Notes: generated from the letters alone by a model not told the origin. A DNA stretch of 64,000 bases from Paenibacillus tianmuensis (GCF_900100345.1 NZ_FMTT01000001.1:271505-335504); one strand, 5' to 3'; counted from the first letter of the stretch, positions 52,163 through 61,995 are shown. A program made the numbers and translations.

Positions 52163-54091
52163 ATGGGTAAAATAAACATTTTAGAAGAGCATATTGCGAA
52201 CCAGATCGCGGCGGGCGAGGTGGTCGAACGTCCGTCCTCCGTTGTGAAGGAATTGGTGGAAAACGCGATCGACGCAGGAAGCACGAGAATCGACGTTGCG
52301 ATCGAGGAAGGCGGGCTGGAGCTGATCCGCGTGACCGATAATGGCTCCGGCATGGACCCGGACGATTGCGAGACGTCTTTCTTCCGTCATGCGACAAGCA
52401 AAATTGCGAGCACGCAGGATTTGTTCGCGATCCGCACGCTCGGCTTCCGGGGCGAGGCGCTGCCGAGTATTGCCGCGGTGTCGAAGGTAGAGTGCCTGAC
52501 CGCGCCGGATACGAGCGGGCTCGGCTGCCGTTTTGTTATTGAAGGCGGCATCGTCCGGACGAAGACGGAAGCGACGGCTCCCCGGGGAACGGATATTGCG
52601 GTGCGGGAGCTGTTTTACAATACGCCTGCGCGTCTAAAATATATGAAGACGATCCAGACGGAGCTCGGACACGTGACCGATTTTATTTACCGGCTCGCGC
52701 TCGCGCATCCCGGGATCGCCTTTACGCTGAAGCATAACGGTCATACACTGGTGCAAACGCTCGGCAACGGCGATTTGCTTCAGGCGATCGCTGCGATATA
52801 CGGCACAACCGTTGCAAAAGGCATGTTGCCGATCCGCGAGGAAACGCTCGACTACCGGCTGGACGGCTATATCGCCAAGCCGGAGCTGACCCGGGCGAAC
52901 CGCGCCGGCATCTCGACGGTGATCAACGGCCGCTACATCCGCAACTATCCGATGGTACAGGCGCTGCTGCAGGGGTACCATACGCTGCTGCCGATCAACC
53001 GGTTCCCGGTTGCGGTGCTGCATGTGCAGATGGACCCGACGCTGATCGACGTCAACGTCCATCCGGCGAAGCTGGAGGTACGCTTCAGCAAGGAAGCGGA
53101 GCTGATGCAGCTCGTTGAGCGCGAGGTGCGCGAGACGCTCGGGAAGCAGCGGCTGATCCCGGCCGCAAGCATGCCGGCGGCCAAACGGCTGCAGGAGGCG
53201 GTCGTGCAGGAGCAGCTGGAGCTGTACCGGCCGCAGGCGCCGCAAGCGCAGGCGTCGGCTGCCGGGCAGCCCGCCGGGGCGCGGATGCCGGGCGCAGCCG
53301 CTCCCGCGGAGCGCTGGAGCGCATCGGCCCCGGCCGCGGGCACAGGCGCCGCCAGCGCCTCGCCGTGGGCGCAGCCGCCCGGCGGAGCGCCCGAGCGCAG
53401 CGGCAGCGACGCAGACGCTGGCGGAGCGCCGAGCGAGTCGGCGGCGGCCTCGGAGGCACTGCTGCGCGCGATGACGCCGCAGGCGGAGCAGCCTCCGGCG
53501 CTGCCGGATTTTCCGAAGCTGCACCCGATCGGGCAGCTTCACGGCACGTACATCGTCGCACAGAACGAGGAAGGACTGTTCCTGATCGACCAGCATGCGG
53601 CGCATGAGCGGATCAATTATGAGCATTATTACGAAAAATTCGGCAATCCCGCGGAAGCGAGCCAGGAGCTGCTTGTGCCGCTGACATTGGAATTCACCGC
53701 GATCGAAGCGGCGAAGCTGGCCGACCGCTTGCCGCAGCTGGAGCAGGCGGGCGTCTATCTGGAGCCGTTCGGCGGGGCTTCGTTCCTCGTTCGCGCGTAT
53801 CCACATTGGTTGCCTTCGGGTGAGGAGCAAGCGCTTATCGAAGAAATGATCGAATGGCTGCTCGGCGAGAAGAAGCAGATAGACATCGGCAAGCTGCGCG
53901 AAAAAGCGGCGATCATGTGCTCCTGCAAAGCTTCGATCAAGGCGAACCAAAGCATCGGTCTGCTGGAAATCGAGACGCTGCTCGACCGGCTGGCAGCCTG
54001 CCGCAATCCGTATACGTGTCCGCATGGAAGACCTATTGTCGTGAGCTTTTCGACCTACGAGCTGGAAAAAATGTTTAAAAGGGTGATGTAG
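52163..54091 (+). CDS. mutL: DNA mismatch repair protein MutL
   Basis: 642 residues. GHKL ATPase motifs ELVENAIDAGSTRI, DNGSGMDPDD, FATSKI-like RHATSKI, GFRGEALPSIAAVS; then a 100-residue Ala/Pro/Gly-rich linker (~340-440) and the C-terminal endonuclease domain with DQHAAHERINYE (~475), CSCKASIKAN and CPHGRP. The complete DQHA(x)2E(x)4E motif means an intrinsic nicking nuclease, as in non-MutH bacteria. AAGGAG precedes the ATG. The stop abuts the next gene. Confidence 0.98.
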   Translation: MGKINILEEHIANQIAAGEVVERPSSVVKELVENAIDAGSTRIDVAIEEGGLELIRVTDNGSGMDPDDCETSFFRHATSKIASTQDLFAIRTLGFRGEALPSIAAVSKVECLTAPDTSGLGCRFVIEGGIVRTKTEATAPRGTDIAVRELFYNTPARLKYMKTIQTELGHVTDFIYRLALAHPGIAFTLKHNGHTLVQTLGNGDLLQAIAAIYGTTVAKGMLPIREETLDYRLDGYIAKPELTRANRAGISTVINGRYIRNYPMVQALLQGYHTLLPINRFPVAVLHVQMDPTLIDVNVHPAKLEVRFSKEAELMQLVEREVRETLGKQRLIPAASMPAAKRLQEAVVQEQLELYRPQAPQAQASAAGQPAGARMPGAAAPAERWSASAPAAGTGAASASPWAQPPGGAPERSGSDADAGGAPSESAAASEALLRAMTPQAEQPPALPDFPKLHPIGQLHGTYIVAQNEEGLFLIDQHAAHERINYEHYYEKFGNPAEASQELLVPLTLEFTAIEAAKLADRLPQLEQAGVYLEPFGGASFLVRAYPHWLPSGEEQALIEEMIEWLLGEKKQIDIGKLREKAAIMCSCKASIKANQSIGLLEIETLLDRLAACRNPYTCPHGRPIVVSFSTYELEKMFKRVM

Positions 54092-54865
54092 TTGTTCGTT
54101 ACCACCTCCTATGACCCGAATCCTGCGCAGCTGAGCGAGGCGGAGGCGCTGGCGCGCGCGCTTGGCGGGCGCTGTATCCGGCGGCGGCGGATGACGCTGG
54201 CCCAGCTGCGGGAGCGGTACGGGGACGAGGATATTTTGCTGATCTCGAAACAGCGGATCGAATACCATCACGAACAGCGGCTGCCGCTGTTTTTTCATCC
54301 CAGCACGGCGGCGGTCCGGATCAAAAGGCTGCTGAACGGCGAGACAGACCCGTTGCTGGCGCTGGCCGGCGTTCGCCCAGGGGACCGGATTATCGATTGT
54401 ACGGCGGGGCTCGGCTCGGACGCCATCGTTTTCTCGTTTGCGGCGGGACCCGAAGGAGCGGTGACGGCGCTGGAAACGGCGCGGGTACCGTGCTTTTTAT
54501 TGGAACAAGGTCTTAAGACCTACCATTCGGAGGTGCCCGGATTGAACGAAGCGATGCGCCGCATAGAGGTGATCCGTCAGGATCATACCGAGTATTTGCG
54601 TGCGCTGCCGCCGAACAGCGCCGATCTGGTGTACTTCGATCCGATGTTTCGCAAGCCGATCACGGAATCGACCTCGATCAAGGCGATCCGCGGCATAGCC
54701 GACGACCGGGCGCTGACGGAAGAAGCGGTGGCGGAAGCGCGGCGGGTCGCCCGGCGGGCGGTCGTGATGAAGGAGCACCGGGACAGTCAGGAATTCGACC
54801 GGCTGGGCTTCACGGAGGTGCACCGGTCTTCCACCAAAATAGCTTACGGAGTGATAAGATGCTGA
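54092..54865 (+). CDS. SAM-dependent methyltransferase (RsmJ-like)
   Basis: 257 residues. TTG start directly after the mutL TAG. SAM pocket IIDCTAGLGSDAIVFSFAAG, acidic VTALETARV, and DLVYFDPMFRKPITES, the D-P-x-F motif of the RsmJ family (16S rRNA G1516 N2-methyltransferase). C-terminal AYGVIR. In Paenibacillaceae it lies between mutL and miaA. The exact target nucleotide is an inference. Its stop overlaps the miaA start (ATGCTGA). Confidence 0.85.
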   Translation: MFVTTSYDPNPAQLSEAEALARALGGRCIRRRRMTLAQLRERYGDEDILLISKQRIEYHHEQRLPLFFHPSTAAVRIKRLLNGETDPLLALAGVRPGDRIIDCTAGLGSDAIVFSFAAGPEGAVTALETARVPCFLLEQGLKTYHSEVPGLNEAMRRIEVIRQDHTEYLRALPPNSADLVYFDPMFRKPITESTSIKAIRGIADDRALTEEAVAEARRVARRAVVMKEHRDSQEFDRLGFTEVHRSSTKIAYGVIRC

Positions 54866-55833
54866 CAGAGACGGACCGGCATCGGCCGAAGCTGCTTGTG
54901 CTGGTCGGCCCGACCGCCGTCGGCAAAACCAAGCTGAGCTTGACGCTGGCCGAAGAATACAACGCGGAAATTATTTCCGGAGATTCGATGCAGGTATACC
55001 GGGGGATGGATATCGGTACGGCCAAGGCTTCGCCGGAGGAGCTTGCCCGGGTCAAGCATCATATGATCGACATTCACGACCCGGATCATCCGTTTTCGGT
55101 TGCGGAATTTCAAGAAGGGTGCGTATCGCTGATCCGGGATATCGATTCCTGCGGAAAGCTGCCGTTTATTGTTGGAGGAACGGGCCTTTATGTCGAATCG
55201 GTTTGCTACGACTTCCGGTTCAGCGAAGGTGGATCGGACGAGGCTTTTCGCGCGGAGCAGGAGGCTTACGCTGAAGCTCACGGCGCGGAAGCGCTGCACG
55301 AGCGGCTGCGCCAGATCGATCCGGAGTCGGCGCAGCGTCTGCATCCGAACGACAGGCGGCGCATTATCCGGGCCCTTGAGATTTTTCATATGACCGGAGA
55401 CCGGCTTTCCGACCAGCTTAAAACGCAAAAAAAACAGACCCCGTACGAATTGTGTATCGTCGGGTTGACAATGGATAGAGCTTTACTATATAAACGTATT
55501 GAAGAGCGAATCGATCTCATGCTGGAGCAAGGGCTGGTCGAGGAGGTTCGGGGGCTTCTGGCGAAAGGTTACGGACCATCGCTCGTTTCCATGCAGGGGC
55601 TCGGCTATAAGGAGATTACGGCGTACTTGCAGGGAGAGTATTCTTTGGAAGGTGCCGTCGATTTACTGAAGAAGAACACGCGTCATTTTGCAAAACGTCA
55701 GCTTTCCTGGTTCCGGCATATGAAGGACATCGTTTGGGTGGATATGAGTGAAATGGAAGAATTTACTACCCAACTGGACCAGATTCGTGCTATACTAGCA
55801 GACAAGCTAACATTTGGCGTTAACCATTTTTGA
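54859..55833 (+). CDS. miaA: tRNA dimethylallyltransferase MiaA
   Basis: 324 residues. P-loop VGPTAVGKTKLSL at ~17, substrate loop ISGDSMQVYRGMDIGTAK, KHHMIDIHDPD, and HPNDRRRIIRALE. Adds the isopentenyl-type group to A37 of UNN-decoding tRNAs. ATG overlaps the methyltransferase stop. Followed by hfq at 12 bases. Confidence 0.98.
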   Translation: MLTETDRHRPKLLVLVGPTAVGKTKLSLTLAEEYNAEIISGDSMQVYRGMDIGTAKASPEELARVKHHMIDIHDPDHPFSVAEFQEGCVSLIRDIDSCGKLPFIVGGTGLYVESVCYDFRFSEGGSDEAFRAEQEAYAEAHGAEALHERLRQIDPESAQRLHPNDRRRIIRALEIFHMTGDRLSDQLKTQKKQTPYELCIVGLTMDRALLYKRIEERIDLMLEQGLVEEVRGLLAKGYGPSLVSMQGLGYKEITAYLQGEYSLEGAVDLLKKNTRHFAKRQLSWFRHMKDIVWVDMSEMEEFTTQLDQIRAILADKLTFGVNHF

Positions 55834-55845
55834 GGGGGCCCATTG

Positions 55846-56085
55846 ATGAACAAGTCAATCAACATTCAGGACACGTTTTTGAACCAATTGCGCAAGGAGA
55901 ACATTCCGGTTACCGTTTATTTGACCAATGGATTTCAAATTCGCGGCGTGATTCGCGCGTTCGATAACTTTACGATCATTATCGACAGCGAAGGACGACA
56001 ACAGATGGTGTACAAGCATGCGATTTCGACCTTTACGCCGCAGCGTTCGGTATCGCTCATGCAGCAGGAAAGCAGCGCCGAATAG
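55846..56085 (+). CDS. hfq: RNA-binding protein Hfq
   Basis: 79 residues. Sm1 motif [20 protein letters not shown] and [19 protein letters not shown], Sm2 motif [13 protein letters not shown] chaperone hexamer. ATG 55846 with GAGGGGG upstream; an adjacent TTG at 55843 is less likely. Cotranscribed with miaA, as in most bacteria. Confidence 0.98.
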   Translation: MNKSINIQDTFLNQLRKENIPVTVYLTNGFQIRGVIRAFDNFTIIIDSEGRQQMVYKHAISTFTPQRSVSLMQQESSAE

Positions 56086-56168
56086 CGGATTTTTGGTTGG
56101 CGGCATAACTTGGAAGCGGAAGGAGCAACTTTTTCGGCTTCCCGTACGTCTATGGATACGAAGCATAA

Positions 56169-56200
56169 GAGCAACCCGTCTCGTTAGGGTTGTTCTTTGT
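56169..56200 (+). terminator. Terminator of the mutS-hfq cluster
   Basis: Stem GAGCAACCC / GGGTTGTTC (one G-U), 9-base loop, then TTTGTTT. Confidence 0.75.
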
Positions 56201-56267
56201 TTAGTAAGCCTTGATGCAGGTTAAACAGGCTGTGCATTGTACACAGACACAGAAAGGAAGTCGGGGC

Positions 56268-59123
56268 ATGACGGGAAGAAACAGCAGAACACCGGGCCAA
56301 GCACCGAAGGAGAAGAAACCGACATCATCCGCAAAACCGAAGAAAAAGAAGAAGAAGATTACCTTAGGCAAAGTTCTGGCATGGACGTTTGTTGTCGGCG
56401 CGCTGGCCGCCATTTGCGGGATGGGGGTATACATCTTCGTCTTGGTGAATGGAGCCAATATCTTAAAAGCCAATCTCGACAAATTGAATTTCAGCGAAGC
56501 ATCGATTATTTACGACGTGAACGAAAAGGAAGCTGGCATTTTGAAGGTGGAGAACCGGGAAAATGTCGACAAGGCCGAGATTCCCGAGTTGTTGAAGCAG
56601 GCGTTCATTGCCACGGAAGACCAACGCTTTGAGCAGCACCAAGGCGTCGATTTGTTTTCCGTCGGACGCGCTCTCGTGAAGGATGTTGTCGCGCGAAGCA
56701 TGGTTGAGGGCGGGAGTACAATCACGCAGCAGCTCGCCAAAAACGTATTTTTAAGCTCGGACAAAACGTTTTTCCGTAAAGCGACGGAAATGTCCATTGC
56801 GCTTGCGCTTGAGAGAGAAAAAACGAAGGACGAAATCATAACGTATTACTTGAACCGGATTTATTTCGGCAACCGGGCGTATGGCGTGAAAGCCGCTTCC
56901 AAAGCGTATTTCGGGGTTTCCAATCTGAATGACTTGAAGCTGTGGCAAATGGCTACGCTCGCGGCCATGCCGAAAGCGCCGAACACGTATAATCCAATCT
57001 CGAACCCGGATAAATCGAAGGATCGCCGGGCAGTTGTACTTAAGCTGATGGAGGAGCAGGGCTACATTACGGAGGCCCAGCGCGCCGAAGCCGCTGCCGC
57101 AGAGTACGCGCCTCAGGCGAATACGGCCAAATCGCAGTACCAGACGTACATCGATTACGTCCTTAAGGAAGCGCGGGATATGTATAAGATCGAGGAAGAC
57201 GATTTGCTGCGGGGCGGGTACAAAATTTATACGACGCTTGACCCGAACGCCCAGCAAATTATGGAGCAGACGTATGCGAACGACAAGCTATTTCAAAAGG
57301 ATGGACCAGAGCAGAAAATGCAGAGCAGCATGGTCATCCTGAACAATGAGGACGGCGGTATTGTCGCGATGATCGGAGGCCGGGACTACGTTGCCCGCGG
57401 ATTGAATCGCGCAGTCGCTCAGCCGCGGCAGCCGGGCTCGTCGTTCAAGACGCTTGTCGCTTTTGCGCCGGCCATCGAATCGGGCAAGTACAATCCTTAC
57501 AGCAGGCTGCCCGACGTGCAGAAATCGTATAACGGTTATTCGCCCCGCAACTACGACGGGGTATACCGCGGCGAAGTGAGCATGTTCGATGCGGTCAAGA
57601 AGTCGATGAACCTTCCGGCCGTCGACCTTTTGAACCAGATCGGTGTCAAGACAGGAATAGATTTCGTCAAAAAATTGGGAATTGAGCTCGATGAGAAAAA
57701 CGACCGAAATCTGGCGATTGCGCTTGGCGGATTGAATAAAGGCGTAACGACGCTCCAAATGGCGCGGGCCTACACTGCCTTCCCGAACAACGGAAATTTG
57801 TCAACCGCGCACGCCATTACCAAAATTGTCGCAGGCGACGGCAAGGTTACCCCGTTTAAAGGAGAAACCAAGTCCGTCATGAGCGCCAAGACGGCTTGGT
57901 ATATGACCCAGCTCATGCAGGGCGTCGTCGAACCGGGCGGTACCGGAACAGCGGCGAAGTTCAATCGCCCGGTGGCAGGCAAGACGGGTTCCACGCAGCT
58001 CGATATTAAAGGGCTGGAAAAATACAACCGTGACCTGTGGTTCGTCGGTTATACGCCGGAATGGACGGCGGCCGTGTGGATGGGCTTCGATAAAACGGAT
58101 TCGAAGCATTATGTTTCGATGAGCAGCGGCAGCGCTGGGGTTATTTTCAAGGAGGTCATGCAAAAAGCACTGGCCAAACGCCCGATGACCTCCTTCAAGC
58201 GGCCGGATGACGTCAAGGATCTAACCGCGCCTCCGAAAGGAATCGCCGATTTGAAGGCCGAGCATGTTGTGATGGGCGGGAATTCGAAGGTACAGCTCCG
58301 TTGGAGCGGCGTTGGCGACAATATTACGTACCAGATCTTCCGCAAAGACAGCAAGATGTCCGACTTCCCGGCAGAGCCATTAGAGAGTACGACGATGACG
58401 GACTTTTCGGAGTACATTTCTCAACCGGATACGTATGAATATGTCGTAGTGCCTTACAACGCCGAGAATAATACGACCGGTGGGCGCTCGAACGTGGCGA
58501 CGGTCAAGGTCGATGTGGTCGGCGGGAATCCGCTCGACCCGCTGCACCCGGGAACCGATCCGAACGGCAAGCTTGACCCGAATTCGCCGGGAGGCAAACC
58601 TGGAACGAATCCGTCGGGAACCGGACAACCGGGGAACGACGGCACGGGAACCGATCTGCCGGGCCAAGGACAGCGTCCTGACCAGGATGGCGGAAATGGG
58701 ACGGACGCTCGCCCCGGAACGGAACAAGGTACGAAGCCCGGAACAGGGCAGGGCGGAAGTACACGACCCGGTGGCGAGACTACGCAGCCGGGAGGAAGTG
58801 CCGGAGCAGGAGCGGGGACGGGACGCCCAGCAACGAGCGAAGCCGGAACCGATACAAGGACAGGAACGGGAGGCGCCAACGCTACCGGAGGCGCGAACTC
58901 CGGCGCGCAGACGAACGGCAACAAGGGCCAAGGAGCCTCCGGAACGGGAGGCGGAAAAAGCGGTCCAGGAACCATCAAAGGCACGGACGCGGCAACTGAG
59001 GGCTCTTCCAGAGGCGGCGGAGCAGCGGGAGGCACGACCGGTTCCGGCGCTTCGACAGGAACGACGGATAGAGCCGGCGCCGATTCCGCTCCGGCAGGAT
59101 CAACGACACAGACGGGACGATAA
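56268..59123 (+). CDS. Class A penicillin-binding protein (PBP1A type)
   Basis: 951 residues. A basic N-terminus, membrane helix VLAWTFVVGALAAICGMGVY, GT51 glycosyltransferase with EDQRFEQHQGVD (Glu ~116) and GGSTITQQLAKN, transpeptidase with PGSSFKTL (Ser ~390), KSMN (SxN) and KTGST (~570). A fibronectin-III-like domain follows (~675-750). The last ~195 residues are a Gly/Thr/Pro/Ser-rich tail (GTGQPGNDGTGTDLPGQGQR and similar) and unusually long. It builds and crosslinks peptidoglycan. ATG 56268 has GGAAG upstream. Confidence 0.96.
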   Translation: MTGRNSRTPGQAPKEKKPTSSAKPKKKKKKITLGKVLAWTFVVGALAAICGMGVYIFVLVNGANILKANLDKLNFSEASIIYDVNEKEAGILKVENRENVDKAEIPELLKQAFIATEDQRFEQHQGVDLFSVGRALVKDVVARSMVEGGSTITQQLAKNVFLSSDKTFFRKATEMSIALALEREKTKDEIITYYLNRIYFGNRAYGVKAASKAYFGVSNLNDLKLWQMATLAAMPKAPNTYNPISNPDKSKDRRAVVLKLMEEQGYITEAQRAEAAAAEYAPQANTAKSQYQTYIDYVLKEARDMYKIEEDDLLRGGYKIYTTLDPNAQQIMEQTYANDKLFQKDGPEQKMQSSMVILNNEDGGIVAMIGGRDYVARGLNRAVAQPRQPGSSFKTLVAFAPAIESGKYNPYSRLPDVQKSYNGYSPRNYDGVYRGEVSMFDAVKKSMNLPAVDLLNQIGVKTGIDFVKKLGIELDEKNDRNLAIALGGLNKGVTTLQMARAYTAFPNNGNLSTAHAITKIVAGDGKVTPFKGETKSVMSAKTAWYMTQLMQGVVEPGGTGTAAKFNRPVAGKTGSTQLDIKGLEKYNRDLWFVGYTPEWTAAVWMGFDKTDSKHYVSMSSGSAGVIFKEVMQKALAKRPMTSFKRPDDVKDLTAPPKGIADLKAEHVVMGGNSKVQLRWSGVGDNITYQIFRKDSKMSDFPAEPLESTTMTDFSEYISQPDTYEYVVVPYNAENNTTGGRSNVATVKVDVVGGNPLDPLHPGTDPNGKLDPNSPGGKPGTNPSGTGQPGNDGTGTDLPGQGQRPDQDGGNGTDARPGTEQGTKPGTGQGGSTRPGGETTQPGGSAGAGAGTGRPATSEAGTDTRTGTGGANATGGANSGAQTNGNKGQGASGTGGGKSGPGTIKGTDAATEGSSRGGGAAGGTTGSGASTGTTDRAGADSAPAGSTTQTGR

Positions 59124-59245
59124 TGCGATCGTGTTGTCCCGCTGTGTGGAAGGATTTTCATTTTTCCGGAAGCTCGTAGTATAATAAAGCATGGTTAAGG
59201 CTGGTTTGTATAAATTTTGACTTAAATGGAGTTGAAATCGATCCG

Positions 59246-59968
59246 ATGAATGCAGAAATGGTAAGAAAAACGGCAAAATGGGCATGCGCCGCCGCGCTGC
59301 TCGCTATGATTACGACGGGCTGCGGCACGAAGCCCGCTCCAGAAGCCCAGAAAGAGCCCGCGACGAACAGCAACCAGACTGCCGAGCAGACGAACGGTGA
59401 ATCCGGAGGGAAAACCGGCACCGGGCAGGCCGCCAAAAAATCTTGGTCGTCTCCGCCCGCGATGTCCATCGATCCGAGCAAATCGTACAAGGCGACGGTC
59501 ACGACGTCCAAAGGCGCATTTACGATTGAGCTGTACGCCAAGGAAGCGCCGAAGACCGTAAACAACTTCGTATTTTTATCCAAGGAAGGCTTCTACGACA
59601 ACATTTCGTTCCACCGGATCATCAAGACATTTATGATCCAGACGGGCGACCCGCTCGGCAATGGTACTGGCGGCCCCGGCTATAAATTTGAGGATGAGCT
59701 GAAAACGACGCACAAATACGAGCCGGGAATCGTCGCGATGGCCAATTCCGGGAAAAATACGAACGGCAGCCAATTCTTCATCTGCTCCGGCGAGGACTGC
59801 AAATCGTTGAACCAGCGCCCGAACTACACCATTTTCGGTAAAGTGATTGAAGGCATGGATGTTATCCAAAAGATCGCCGAGACCCCCGTTAAGCAGGGCA
59901 GTGAAGCGTCTCCGAGCGTTCCGACCGAGAAAGTGACGATCCAATCGGTCGCGATTACCGAGAAATAA
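59246..59968 (+). CDS. Cyclophilin-type peptidyl-prolyl isomerase lipoprotein
   Basis: 240 residues. Signal peptide with lipobox ITTGCG at ~26, a Thr/Asn/Gly linker, then a cyclophilin domain from ~75: NNFVFLSKEGFYDNISFHRI, FMIQTGDPLGNGTGGPGYKF, NGSQFFICSGED. Catalytic Arg of FHRI and the FxFI Gln are present. It assists folding of exported proteins at the membrane face. GGAG stands ~14 bases before the ATG, a little far. Own terminator behind. Confidence 0.93.
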   Translation: MNAEMVRKTAKWACAAALLAMITTGCGTKPAPEAQKEPATNSNQTAEQTNGESGGKTGTGQAAKKSWSSPPAMSIDPSKSYKATVTTSKGAFTIELYAKEAPKTVNNFVFLSKEGFYDNISFHRIIKTFMIQTGDPLGNGTGGPGYKFEDELKTTHKYEPGIVAMANSGKNTNGSQFFICSGEDCKSLNQRPNYTIFGKVIEGMDVIQKIAETPVKQGSEASPSVPTEKVTIQSVAITEK

Positions 59969-59975
59969 ATTGACA

Positions 59976-60003
59976 GCAGCGTGGCATGCCACGCTGCTTT
60001 TGC
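59976..60003 (+). terminator. Terminator of the cyclophilin gene
   Basis: Perfect 22-base palindrome (GCAGCGTGGC arm at 59976) followed by TTTTG. Confidence 0.85.
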
Positions 60004-60156
60004 GTTGACCGGCATTCGTTTGGGCGGCCGGTTTAAAATTTCGGAAACGCCGTTGAAATTTGAAACGAAACTCCCTTGTCTCACGTCTACTAAGAAGAGA
60101 GTCCAAATGATCAAGCAGAGTTTGAAAGCTCGCTCGCCTAAGGAGAAGTATCGATC

Positions 60157-60852
60157 ATGCCGAATCATGAACCGCGTGTTTGCTTGCTGCTGCATGGATT
60201 TACCGGCGGACCGTTTGAACTGGAGCCGCTTGCGGATTATTTGCGGCTGCAGGGCTATGTTTGCGTGCTTCCTACACTTCCGGGTCATGACGCAGGACTG
60301 CGGATGATGCGCGGCGTTCATTGGCAGGACTGGCTGAATGCCGTTGCAGAGGAAGCGGACCGGCTAAGCAGGCAGTACGGTATGATCGACGTGGTCGGTT
60401 TTTCAATGGGCGGTCTACTGTCCGCTTATGTGGCTAACCGTTTTCCGGTCCGCCGACTCGTGCTGCTTAATGCGGCGGTTATTTATGTGAGTCCGGGAAG
60501 GTTTGTCCGCAATTTGGCGCAGCGTGTCCGCATCTGGCTGCGTGAGCCGTGGGAACGTCCGAAAAGCGTACCGCTTTCGGCGCTCGTTCAGTTCACGAAG
60601 CTGGTCCGATTTGTGAAGCAGCAGGAGCTGCCGCGAATTATGGTGCCGACGCTCGTCGTCCAAGGGAAACAAGACCAAGTCATTCACCCCTATAGTGCCC
60701 GGTATATTTATGACAGGCTCCGGGGCGAGAAGGAACTGCTCTATATGCCGCATTCCCGCCATATGATTTGCTTGGAGCCCGAAGCTCCTCAGCTATTCGC
60801 GGCCGTTGCGCGCTTTTTGGACTCATCGAATGAACAGCATAGGGGAGTTTGA
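60157..60852 (+). CDS. Alpha/beta hydrolase (carboxylesterase type)
   Basis: 231 residues. HGFTGGPFE oxyanion loop, nucleophile GFSMGGLLSAY with Ser ~83, Asp in VQGKQDQVIHP and His in PHSRHMICLE. This is the bacterial Est30/YvaK-like carboxylesterase layout. Substrate unknown. AAGGAG precedes the ATG. It is 1 base from the next gene, forming a three-gene unit with VOC and YdcF genes. Confidence 0.9.
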   Translation: MPNHEPRVCLLLHGFTGGPFELEPLADYLRLQGYVCVLPTLPGHDAGLRMMRGVHWQDWLNAVAEEADRLSRQYGMIDVVGFSMGGLLSAYVANRFPVRRLVLLNAAVIYVSPGRFVRNLAQRVRIWLREPWERPKSVPLSALVQFTKLVRFVKQQELPRIMVPTLVVQGKQDQVIHPYSARYIYDRLRGEKELLYMPHSRHMICLEPEAPQLFAAVARFLDSSNEQHRGV

Positions 60853-60853
60853 G

Positions 60854-61243
60854 TTGAAAGCTACAGGGTTCAATCATGTGACGATTCGCGTATCTGATTT
60901 GTCCAAATCGTTGTTATTTTACGAATCTTTGCTGGGAATGAAGCTTGTTCATCGCAGCCGGTTCGACGTTTATTTGGAATGGGGAAGCGCATGGGTATGT
61001 TTGGTCGAACGAAGCTATGATTATTCGGAGAGGTTGAGTTATGGCGTCGACCATATTGCATTTTCTATAACGGAAGAAGATTTCCACGACGCGGCAGCCG
61101 AGCTGCAGCGGGCAGGGGTTCCCATCGTCAGGGGACCGCTGGAGCGGGGAGGCGGGTACAGCATCAACTTTCTCGATCCGGACGGTACCGAGCTGGAGCT
61201 GTTTACAGGCAGTTTAGCGGAACGTATGAAGGGGTGGTCTTGA
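60854..61243 (+). CDS. VOC family protein (FosB/FosA-like)
   Basis: 129 residues. TTG start with GGGGAG 6 bases upstream, 1 base after the hydrolase stop. FNHVTIRVSDLSKSLLFYES, then SYGVDHIAFSITEEDFHDA and INFLDPDGTELELFTGSLAE. The metal ligands H (NHV), H (VDHIAF) and E (LELF) are present. The closest named relatives are FosB/FosA thiol transferases (fosfomycin resistance) but most relatives are glyoxalase-like; drug resistance should not be claimed. Cotranscribed with hydrolase and YdcF. Confidence 0.8.
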   Translation: MKATGFNHVTIRVSDLSKSLLFYESLLGMKLVHRSRFDVYLEWGSAWVCLVERSYDYSERLSYGVDHIAFSITEEDFHDAAAELQRAGVPIVRGPLERGGGYSINFLDPDGTELELFTGSLAERMKGWS

Positions 61244-61899
61244 TGACCGGGGTAAACCGCGTAAAACCGATTGCTCCGGGGCTTCGCCGTACCGTCAGCA
61301 AGCTGTTCCGATTCATGCTCGCTGTGGGCGCTGTGGCGCTTTTATGGGTCGGTTTCATTCAATGGCGGATGGCTACGCTGCCGGACGAGAAACTGCCGCC
61401 GCACGACGTTGGAATCGTGCTGGGAGCGGCCTTATGGCAAACGACGCCGAGTCCGGCGTTAAAGGAACGGCTGGACCGTGCGGTCGAGCTGTACCAAGCC
61501 GGTGTTATCCCCCGCATCATCGTATCCGGCGGCTACGACCGCGCGGATTCGCAGCTGACGGAGGCGGAGGGGATGCGCAACTATTTGGTGGAGAAAGGAG
61601 TGCCGAGCGCATCCATTTATTTGGAAAACGAAGCGCGCAGCACGTTGCAAAATATGCTTTTCAGTCAAAAGATCATGCAGGATCACGGCTGGACTTCGGC
61701 GGTTATCGTCACGCACCGCTATCATGCGGTACGTGCGCTCGATATGGCGCGCTTCCTGGGGTACGAGTCCCCTTCCGTATCGCCGATGGACTCCAGTGTG
61801 CTTACGATGGCTTGGCACAAGAGCAGGGAAACGCTCGCGTTCACGAAATGGCAGTGGGACAAGATGCGGTCCGTATTCGGATACCGACCGTTAACCTGA
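61243..61899 (+). CDS. YdcF/SanA-type DUF218 protein
   Basis: 218 residues. One N-terminal membrane helix (FRFMLAVGAVALLWVGFI), then the DUF218 domain: HDVGIVLGAALWQTTPSPAL, PRIIVSGGYDRADSQLTEAE, NEARSTLQNMLFSQ and VTHRYHAVRALDMARFLGY. Conserved residues are all there. Family members (SanA, ElyC, YdcF) influence envelope integrity; some bind SAM. Start ATG overlaps the VOC stop (TGATG), so it is translationally coupled. Confidence 0.9.
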   Translation: MTGVNRVKPIAPGLRRTVSKLFRFMLAVGAVALLWVGFIQWRMATLPDEKLPPHDVGIVLGAALWQTTPSPALKERLDRAVELYQAGVIPRIIVSGGYDRADSQLTEAEGMRNYLVEKGVPSASIYLENEARSTLQNMLFSQKIMQDHGWTSAVIVTHRYHAVRALDMARFLGYESPSVSPMDSSVLTMAWHKSRETLAFTKWQWDKMRSVFGYRPLT

Positions 61900-61995
61900 A
61901 TCTGGCGGGTAATGTAAGGCGGAAGCGGTTTATTTTCCGGGGACAAGCTGGTATAATGTAAGCTACGATCTCCAGGTGCGAAGGAGTTGATTGCA

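Noticed and set aside
52634..54298. Long 554-residue minus-strand frame over mutL
   Set aside because: Antisense shadow of a G+C-rich gene; Arg/Gln-rich composition and no ribosome site.
60854..61243. Fosfomycin resistance gene fosB
   Set aside because: Resembles FosB at metal ligands and C-terminal motif, but relatives are many and of other function; called VOC/FosB-like only.
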